DNA from: Asticcacaulis sp.
Lineage (GTDB): Bacteria; Pseudomonadota; Alphaproteobacteria; Caulobacterales; Caulobacteraceae
Direction: 5' to 3'
NCBI RefSeq assembly: GCF_027484505.1
Contig: NZ_JAIXSV010000132.1
Location: 1 to 57,011, forward strand
DNA length: 57,011 nt
A program made the translations under genes and the position numbers. The notes under the pieces are model-generated. The model saw only the letters and a list, made by a program, of their open reading frames with translations, was not told the DNA's origin and ran no database searches. Shown in pieces: positions 51,415 to 57,011 of the stretch (its first letter is position 1; each line of letters starts with the position of its first letter).

Positions 51415-52632
51415 ATGTTGAAGCTCCCCCCCAAGGACATCCCGCCGTTCCCCGAATTTGTCGCCATTATCGCCGCCTGTATGGCCGCGACGGCGCTGAG
51501 CGTGGACACCATGCTGCCCGCCCTGCCGCACATGGCAGCGGATTTTGGCATCGGTAACGCCAACCGCATGCAACTGATCATCTCGGTCTTCTTTATGGGC
51601 ATGGGCATAGGTCAGTTTCTGTGTGGCACGCTATCAGACTGGCTGGGACGACGCCGCGTGCTGCTGGGCGGGCTGATCGTCTATGTTCTGCTGTCGCTGA
51701 CCGTGTCGCTGGTCACCGATATTGAGCACATGATCCTGCTGCGCTTTTTTCAGGGCGTAGCGGCGGCTTCGGCCAATGTCATCCCGCGCTCAGCCATCCG
51801 CGACCTCTACTCCGGTGCGCGCATGGCAAAAGTGCTTTCGACCTCGCACGTCATCTTCATGGCTGTACCGATCATGGCCCCCAGCCTGGGTCAACTGATC
51901 ATGCTTGCGTTCCCATGGCGCGGGATATTCCTAGCGCTAACGATCGCCGGATTACTGGTTTTTATCTGGGTGTGGTTGCGTCTGCCGGAAACCCTGCCGG
52001 TCGAACAGCGCTTTGCCCCGTCTCCGGGCAAGTTCCTGCGGGTGGCTGGTTATATCGCCTCTGAGCCGACGTCTCTGGGTTATGGGCTGGCGGTGATGGT
52101 GATGACAGCCATGATCCTCTGCTATCTGTCGATGATGCCGCAGATTTTCGAGGAGGTGTTTCACCAGCCGGGCTATCTGGGGCTGGTCTTCGCCCTGTGC
52201 GCCGGCGCCATGGCGATCGGGGCCTTTACCAATATCCGACTGGTCGAGCGATTGGGAACGCGCGTCATGTCACACCGCTCGCTGACCGCGCTGATTGCCC
52301 TGTCCGCTGTCCATATTGTCTGGGCGCTTCTGGGCTATGAAACCTTGATCAGCTTTACCATTTTGCAAGGCCTGACCATGATGTGCATGGCCATGTGTAC
52401 GTCCAACTTCACAGCCATTGCCATGGAAAAGGTCGGTCACGTCGCTGGCACAGCCGCCTCGCTTCAGGGGATTTTGCAAATGGTCGGCGGCGGCCTGATC
52501 GGGGCGTGGATCGGGCAGTTCTGGACCGGCAAGGTATGGTTACTGCCACTGGCGGCCATGGGTCTGGGCCTGACGGCCATCGCTATCATTCTGGTGGTCG
52601 AAAAGGGCCGCCTGTACCGCAACCCGGTCTGA
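51415..52632 (+). CDS. Bcr/CflA-type MFS drug efflux transporter
   Basis: The 405-aa inner-membrane protein has 12 predicted TM segments. The N-terminal ATALSVDTMLPALPHMAADF, the loop motif GTLSDWLGRRRVLLGG, and GVAAASANVIPRSAIRDLYSG resemble the Bcr/CflA branch of drug:proton antiporters. GGGGG lies just before the ATG. It converges end to end with maiA. Substrate is unknown. Confidence 0.9.
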   Translation: MLKLPPKDIPPFPEFVAIIAACMAATALSVDTMLPALPHMAADFGIGNANRMQLIISVFFMGMGIGQFLCGTLSDWLGRRRVLLGGLIVYVLLSLTVSLVTDIEHMILLRFFQGVAAASANVIPRSAIRDLYSGARMAKVLSTSHVIFMAVPIMAPSLGQLIMLAFPWRGIFLALTIAGLLVFIWVWLRLPETLPVEQRFAPSPGKFLRVAGYIASEPTSLGYGLAVMVMTAMILCYLSMMPQIFEEVFHQPGYLGLVFALCAGAMAIGAFTNIRLVERLGTRVMSHRSLTALIALSAVHIVWALLGYETLISFTILQGLTMMCMAMCTSNFTAIAMEKVGHVAGTAASLQGILQMVGGGLIGAWIGQFWTGKVWLLPLAAMGLGLTAIAIILVVEKGRLYRNPV

Positions 52633-53262
52633 TTATTCGGCATCCGGCTGCACGTCTGGCCGCGTGGCCTCAAAGGCCGGATGGCTCAGACAGGCAGCTT
52701 CGGCATCCTTCAGACGCGGCCAACGCAGTTCGACTCCAAAGCGGCGGGCATTGGCCATCTGCGGCACCAGAAAAATGTCGGCCAGCGTCACCTGCGCGCC
52801 GAAACAATAGGGGCCAACCTGCCCTTCCAGCAGGGCCTCACAGGCGTCAAAGCCGGTGGCAATCGTCTCCTGTGCCCACGTCCTGACGCCGGCCTCGTCC
52901 TGCCCCAGCGCCTTTATGCGGTTGAGGACGCGCAGGTTCTGCACCGGGTGGATTTCGCAGGCGATGGCGTAGGCAAAGGCCCGAACCCGTGCCCGCTCCA
53001 GAGCCGTACCGGGCAGAAGCGGCGCCTGCGGATAGACCTCCTCAAGATATTCGCAGATGGCCAGAGACTGAGTCAGTACCTCCCCCTCTTCGACCTCCAA
53101 GGCCGGGACCAGCCCCTGCGGATTGACCTTCAGATAGGCGGGCGCGCGCTGATCGCCGTGGCGCAGGTGCACAAAGACCTGATCATAGTCGAGGCCTTTC
53201 AGCGCCAGCGCGATCCGCACGCGCCAAGCGGCCGAGGAGCGGAAATAGCCGTGCAGTTTCAT
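52633..53262 (-). CDS. maiA: Maleylacetoacetate isomerase (zeta-class GST)
   Basis: This glutathione-dependent enzyme converts maleylacetoacetate to fumarylacetoacetate in tyrosine breakdown. The 209-aa protein has the zeta signature SSAAWRVRIALALKG (with the catalytic Ser-Ser region), VPALEVEEGEVLTQSLAI and EIHPVQNLRVLNRI, the last typical of MaiA. Usual partner genes (hmgA, fahA) are absent. It is coupled (ATGA overlap) to the Crp/Fnr regulator upstream, an unusual pairing. Confidence 0.93.
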   Translation of the reverse strand: MKLHGYFRSSAAWRVRIALALKGLDYDQVFVHLRHGDQRAPAYLKVNPQGLVPALEVEEGEVLTQSLAICEYLEEVYPQAPLLPGTALERARVRAFAYAIACEIHPVQNLRVLNRIKALGQDEAGVRTWAQETIATGFDACEALLEGQVGPYCFGAQVTLADIFLVPQMANARRFGVELRWPRLKDAEAACLSHPAFEATRPDVQPDAE

Positions 53263-54023
53263 TTCGCCGTCATCTCATCCTCTTCCGGCGCGGGATAGAC
53301 CCCGGCCAGCACTTCATCAAAATGGGCGCGCACCTGACTGGCACAGCCGCAGGCGCGCTGCCTGAGACCGGCCGGATCGCGGATTTCGACCCGCCCGCGC
53401 ACGGTGGCCAGCAGGCCGTCCCGCTGCAACACGCCCATGACACGACTGACATAGGCCCGCCCAACGCCCAGCATAGACGACAACTGATCCTGCGTCAGCG
53501 GGATTGTCGCCGTCTCCGTGCGATCCAGCGCCAGGGTCAGCCAGCGCGCCGCGCGCTGTTCGATGGTGTGGGTGGCGTTACAGGCCACCGACTGAAACAC
53601 CTGCGCCAGCAGGCAATCCGAATAACGCGCAAAGAAGTAGCGCAGCGTCAGGGACTCGGCCTTCAACGCCTCCAGCGTCTTCAGATCAATGCGCAACAGC
53701 TTGCCCGGAAACTGCACCTCAGCGCAGGAGTAGGCGGGCAGACGGCCCTGACTGACGATACCGCCGACGGCGCCTTCGCGCCCGACCAGCGCGGTTTCGA
53801 CCCCGCGCCCGTCATCCAGCAGCACACGGAAACCCACCAAGGTGGGTCCCAGCGGGAACCAGGCGTGGCGCACCACGTCCCCGGCATTGAACAGCACCAT
53901 GCCGCGCGGGGCTTCGATCACCTCCATGCGCGCTTGCAGACGCATGCGGTCGGCGGGGCGCAGGGCCATCAGCAGATTGCTGCGCAACAGTTCGGGGTGG
54001 AGTGTGTCCATCGGGGGCCTCAT
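53259..54023 (-). CDS. Crp/Fnr family transcriptional regulator
   Basis: The 254-aa protein has an N-terminal cyclic-nucleotide-binding-like domain (about 25-150; APRGMVLFNAGDVVRHAWF) and a C-terminal helix-turn-helix (LTQDQLSSMLGVGRAYVSRV, then MGVLQRDGLLATVRG). No N-terminal Fnr Cys cluster is present, but CGC lies near the C-terminus. The ATG at 54023 has AGAGGG at 8 bases; a GTG at 54026 is adjacent and an ATG at 54011 also has GAGG. A Crp-like dyad begins 16 bp before the start, so autoregulation is likely. Operon with maiA is supported by overlap. Confidence 0.9.
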   Translation of the reverse strand: MRPPMDTLHPELLRSNLLMALRPADRMRLQARMEVIEAPRGMVLFNAGDVVRHAWFPLGPTLVGFRVLLDDGRGVETALVGREGAVGGIVSQGRLPAYSCAEVQFPGKLLRIDLKTLEALKAESLTLRYFFARYSDCLLAQVFQSVACNATHTIEQRAARWLTLALDRTETATIPLTQDQLSSMLGVGRAYVSRVMGVLQRDGLLATVRGRVEIRDPAGLRQRACGCASQVRAHFDEVLAGVYPAPEEDEMTAK

Positions 54024-54038
54024 CACGTTTGCCCTCTA

Positions 54039-54054
54039 TGTGTACGAGTGCACA
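54039..54054. promoter_or_regulatory. Crp/Fnr-type binding site
   Basis: TGTGT-N6-GCACA matches the Crp consensus TGTGA-N6-TCACA at 8 of 10 fixed positions, inside a longer dyad TATGTG (54037-54042) and CACATA (54051-54056). It lies just upstream of the Crp/Fnr gene's own Shine-Dalgarno, favouring autorepression. It could also touch the divergent receiver gene (start 54134). Confidence 0.55.
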
Positions 54055-54133
54055 TACAATGCCGCCATGTCGGGTTAGGCACGCGGTCGCAAGGTTTCTA
54101 TAAAGCCCGCTTCCTCGAAAGGTCCGCACATTC

Positions 54134-54523
54134 ATGGCGTCTGACGCCCCCCTTATCCTGCTGGCCGAGCCCCACCCCCTAAGCGCCGATCTTATCGTCA
54201 CCTTGCTGGAGGATCTGGGGCTGAAGGCCGTGGTTGTTACCCGCGGTGACGCCCTGCTGGAGGCTCTGTTGTCGCGTGAGGGCCACGTCGTTCTGCTCAG
54301 CAGCGACCTGCCGGACATGGACGGGTTTCGCGCGACACGCCAAATCCGCGATCTGGAACGCCGCCGGCTGATCCCGCCGGTCGTTGTCATCGGCCTAACG
54401 CCACAGGGCCTGCTCGATGAGCGCCAGCTGTGCCTCGATGCCGGCATGGACGGCCAGGTGTCGAAACCCGTGACGCTGGGTCGCCTCAGCGCCGCCCTGT
54501 CGCCCTACCCGTTGCCGAATTAA
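54134..54523 (+). CDS. Response-regulator receiver domain protein lacking the phospho-acceptor Asp
   Basis: The 129-aa stand-alone receiver aligns well with CheY-like folds: LILLAEPHPLSADLIVTLLE, then LLSSDLPDMDGFRATRQIRD, VVIGLTPQG and VSKPVTLG. The Asp four residues before the conserved Pro is Ser56 (LLSSDLP), and the acidic pair is E12-P13 rather than D/E-D. Thr89 and Lys111 are kept. Classical phosphorylation is therefore unlikely, making it a pseudo-receiver. It is divergent from the Crp/Fnr gene and upstream of the pectate lyase. No histidine kinase is in the window. Confidence 0.85.
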   Translation: MASDAPLILLAEPHPLSADLIVTLLEDLGLKAVVVTRGDALLEALLSREGHVVLLSSDLPDMDGFRATRQIRDLERRRLIPPVVVIGLTPQGLLDERQLCLDAGMDGQVSKPVTLGRLSAALSPYPLPN

Positions 54524-54576
54524 TCCCGTCGCGTCTGCGCCTGAAAACCTGTCCCGAAAAATTTGTAGCGATACGC

Positions 54577-54592
54577 TGGAAACCGGTGTCAT
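54577..54592. promoter_or_regulatory. Operator-like dyad upstream of the pectate lyase gene
   Basis: TGGAAACCGGTGTCAT is an imperfect palindrome centred on ACCGGT, of the type bound by LacI- or GntR-family sugar regulators. It is framed by ATACG (54571-54575) and CGTAT (54596-54600). It lies 64 bp upstream of the pectate lyase start. Confidence 0.4.
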
Positions 54593-54655
54593 TACCGTAT
54601 AAGGTAGCGTCAACCATAAGAACAAACGCTCAGTTTCGGGAAAGACGCCTTATCC

Positions 54656-56266
54656 ATGCGCCCCTTTGTAAAATCGATTGCAGGCCTGACGGCGGGCCTG
54701 TGTCTGGCTCTGTGCAGCCCGCTCGCCGTCGCCGCCCCTCAGCCGTCGGACAGCGCGGTCAAAAAAACCATGCGCAAGGCCACGGAATTCATGGTCGAGA
54801 CGGTTTCGACCAATGGCGGCTATGTGTGGTCCTATCTGCCGGACATGTCGCGCCGCTGGGGTGAGCTGGAAGCCAAACCCAGCATGATCTGGGTGCAGCC
54901 GCCGGGCACGGCGACCATGGGGCACCTGTTCCTCGACGCCTACCACGCCACGGGTGATGAGTATTACTACACCGCCGCCGAAAAAGCCGCCGCTGCCCTG
55001 ATCTTCGGTCAGCAGGACAATGGCGGCTGGCACTATTTCATCGACTTCGGGGGCGAGGCCTCAACGAAGCAGTGGTACGACACCATCGGCAAGAACGCCT
55101 GGCGCATGGAAGAGTTCCAGCACTACTGGGGCAATGCCACCTATGACGATGACGGCACGGTGGAGGCGATGACCTTCATCCTGCGTCTCTATCTCGAAAA
55201 GCACGATCCGAAGTACAAACCCTCGCTCGACAAGGCGATCGACTTCGTTCTCAAGAGCCAGTACCCGAATGGCGGCTGGCCGCAGCGGTATCCGCTGAAG
55301 TACGAGTTTTCGCACCACGGTCAGCCGGACTACACCTCCTACATCACCTTCAATGACGATGTGGCCGCCGGCAATGTCCACTTCCTGATCCTCTGCTATC
55401 AGGCGCTGGGCGAAACGCGCGTTCTCGATGCCATAAACCGCGGCATGAACATCTATATTCTGGCGCAAAACGGCGCGCCGCAGGCCGGATGGGCCCTGCA
55501 ATATACGCCCGATCTCAAGCCCGCCGGGGCCCGCACCTATGAGCCGAAATCCCTGTCGGCGCACACCACCGCCAGTGCCATCCGACAACTGATGGACTTC
55601 TATAAGCTCACCGGCGACAGCAAATATCTGGCGCCCATTCCGGCGGCGCTCGACTGGCTCGACTCGGTACGGTTGCCCGGCGAAAAGCCCCTCTATCCGT
55701 CGTTTGTCGAACTGGGCACCAACAAGGCGCTCTATACGCACCGCGAAGGCTCGAACGTCGTCAATGGCCACTACTATGCCGACTATAATCCGGAGCATAC
55801 GCTGCGCCACTACAGCTCGACGCGGTCGATCAATGTCGCCAAGCTGCGTCAGGACTATGAAAAGCTGAAAGCCACCCCGCCGGAAGAGGCCTCTAAGGAC
55901 TCACCGCTGAAATACGGCGTGGCCAAGCCGCTGCCGCGTTATTTCCTGATCGAGGAACATAGCGATTCCGACCTCAACCACAGCCGTGTCGCCGAAACCG
56001 CCGATCAACTGGTCAAGTCGCTGAACAAGGACGGCTGGTGGCCGACCGAGCTGAAATCGACCTCCAACCCCTACATCGGCGACGGTTCGCCGACGCCGGC
56101 CGAAGGAGATTACCGCTCAACCCACGTCGGCGACAAGACCGACACCTCGCCCTACCTCGCCGATAAACCCGTCATCGGCATTTCGACCAGCGCCTATATC
56201 GACAATATGAAGGCGCTGATCGGGGCACTGAACGCCAAAGACACTAACGAAAACAAAAAGAAATAA
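54656..56266 (+). CDS. Pectate lyase, polysaccharide lyase family 10-like
   Basis: The 536-aa secreted enzyme has a signal peptide (to about PLAVAAPQ), a helical (alpha/alpha) catalytic region with SQYPNGGWPQRYPLKY, YITFNDDVAAGNVHFLI, GAPQAGWALQYTPDLKPAGA and LSAHTTASAIRQLMDFYK, which fit PL10 pectate lyases. PL10 enzymes cleave polygalacturonate by beta-elimination. The remaining C-terminal 130 residues (HSDSDLNHSRVAETADQLVK) extend past the usual catalytic core and may be a second domain. It is followed after 11 bp by an MFS transporter gene. Confidence 0.88.
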   Translation: MRPFVKSIAGLTAGLCLALCSPLAVAAPQPSDSAVKKTMRKATEFMVETVSTNGGYVWSYLPDMSRRWGELEAKPSMIWVQPPGTATMGHLFLDAYHATGDEYYYTAAEKAAAALIFGQQDNGGWHYFIDFGGEASTKQWYDTIGKNAWRMEEFQHYWGNATYDDDGTVEAMTFILRLYLEKHDPKYKPSLDKAIDFVLKSQYPNGGWPQRYPLKYEFSHHGQPDYTSYITFNDDVAAGNVHFLILCYQALGETRVLDAINRGMNIYILAQNGAPQAGWALQYTPDLKPAGARTYEPKSLSAHTTASAIRQLMDFYKLTGDSKYLAPIPAALDWLDSVRLPGEKPLYPSFVELGTNKALYTHREGSNVVNGHYYADYNPEHTLRHYSSTRSINVAKLRQDYEKLKATPPEEASKDSPLKYGVAKPLPRYFLIEEHSDSDLNHSRVAETADQLVKSLNKDGWWPTELKSTSNPYIGDGSPTPAEGDYRSTHVGDKTDTSPYLADKPVIGISTSAYIDNMKALIGALNAKDTNENKKK

Positions 56267-56277
56267 AGGAAACCGCC

Positions 56278-57011
56278 ATGCAGGCACCTTCGGGCTCCAA
56301 CGCCCCCGCTGGCGCGACGCGCTACCGCTGGCTGGTCGTGACATTGCTGTTCACGGCCATGGTCATCAACTATGTGGACCGTCAGACGGTCAGTCTGCTC
56401 AAGCCGACCCTGCAAGCGGAGTTTGGCTGGAGCGAGTTGGATTACGCCGATCTGGTCTTCTGGTTCCAGTTCGCCTACGCCCTCTCCTACCTCGCCTTTG
56501 GCAAGATCGTGGACCGCTTCGGGGCCCGCATCGGCTTTTCTCTGGCCTTTGTCATCTGGCAGGCGGCGCATATCGGCCACGCGGCCATGTCATCGCTGAA
56601 AGACGCCATCATCGCCCGCGTCTTTCTCGGCATCGGCGAAGGCGGGGCCTTTCCCGGCGGCGTCAAGGCGGTGTCGGAATGGTTCCCCAAGTCCGAACGC
56701 GCCTTTGCGGTCGGCCTGTTCAATGCCGGGACCAATATCGGTGCCATTGTCACGCCGCTGGTCATCCCGGCCATTACCCTGACCTTTGGCTGGCAGGCGG
56801 CCTTTATCTTTACGGGAGCTGTTGGTCTTCTGTGGCTGCCCGTCTGGTGGCTGGTCTATCGCCGCCCGCGCGAACATAAAAAGGTCAATGCGCTGGAGCT
56901 GAGCCATATCGAACAGGACCCGGTGGTCGTGGTCGAAAAGGTGTCTTGGCTCAAGGTCATCCGCGCCAGGGAAACCTGGGGCTATGCGCTGGGCAAGTTC
57001 CTGATCGACCC
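56278..57011 (+). CDS. MFS hexuronate-type transporter (partial)
   Basis: The ORF starts at ATG 56278 (MQAPSGSNAPAG) after AAGGAAA and runs off the window end, so the C-terminus is not visible. The visible 244 residues hold about six TM segments with FTAMVINYVDRQTVSLLKP, LGIGEGGAFPGGVKAVSEWF and GLFNAGTNIGAIVTP, which closely resemble anion:cation symporters of the ExuT/GudP group. Placement directly after the pectate lyase suggests uptake of galacturonate or unsaturated oligogalacturonides, which is inference. Confidence 0.88.
   Translation, partial: MQAPSGSNAPAGATRYRWLVVTLLFTAMVINYVDRQTVSLLKPTLQAEFGWSELDYADLVFWFQFAYALSYLAFGKIVDRFGARIGFSLAFVIWQAAHIGHAAMSSLKDAIIARVFLGIGEGGAFPGGVKAVSEWFPKSERAFAVGLFNAGTNIGAIVTPLVIPAITLTFGWQAAFIFTGAVGLLWLPVWWLVYRRPREHKKVNALELSHIEQDPVVVVEKVSWLKVIRARETWGYALGKFLID

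Overview
The window looks like a chromosomal segment from a Caulobacterales alphaproteobacterium, probably Asticcacaulis-like. This is inferred from moderately high GC, a DUF4167 protein, an alphaproteobacterial lysC-ptsP pair, a parvulin lipoprotein facing secA, several c-di-GMP proteins, a large TonB-dependent receptor and plant-polymer genes. I see no rRNA, tRNA, CRISPR array, transposase or phage gene.

Layout. 1-13 kb holds translation and core metabolism: hisS, a DUF4167 protein, prmC and ubiG on the minus strand, then lysC, ptsP and a DsbD/ScsB-type thiol reductase on the plus strand. The lysC leader has three consecutive hairpins, and a 147-bp element with 28-bp inverted ends lies after the thiol reductase gene. 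11-18 kb is a minus-strand run (DUF1178, nitrilase-family amidase, grxC, comF-like, then mutT, argJ and a PpiC lipoprotein) interrupted by one plus-strand methyltransferase gene. 18-28 kb has secA, two related small secreted proteins with a 45-aa coupled ORF, a Cys-rich secreted miniprotein, the minus-strand run ftsE-ftsX-ydcF-like-plsC, and a zinc-ribbon/His-rich membrane protein with a phosphoribosyltransferase.

28-38 kb carries a secreted esterase, an RND pump without adaptor or outer-membrane partner, and signalling genes: an MHYT-PAS-GGDEF-EAL protein, a TetR regulator and a divergent EAL protein with a clear operator between the last two. 38-45 kb is a tightly overlapping six-gene membrane operon (DUF4129, DUF4350, MoxR ATPase, DUF58, SpoIIM-like, RDD), recurrent in bacteria but poorly understood. 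45-50.5 kb has a TonB-dependent receptor with a Gly-rich C-terminal tail and a CHASE2-EAL protein.

50.5-57 kb begins with a gene-poor interval holding a sigma-54-like site, a CtrA-like box and a 10-codon Trp-rich ORF (MWDWLFGYWL) with its own Shine-Dalgarno and terminator. It continues with a cytochrome c, a Bcr/CflA-type transporter, maiA, a Crp/Fnr regulator with a Crp-like dyad at its own start, a receiver protein lacking the phospho-acceptor Asp, and a pectin locus (PL10 pectate lyase plus a hexuronate-type MFS transporter cut by the window end).

The strongest candidates for new biology are the 10-codon ORF unit, the lysC leader hairpins, the 28-bp inverted-repeat element and the MoxR operon. 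All functional statements rest on motif reading and gene context, with no database search.
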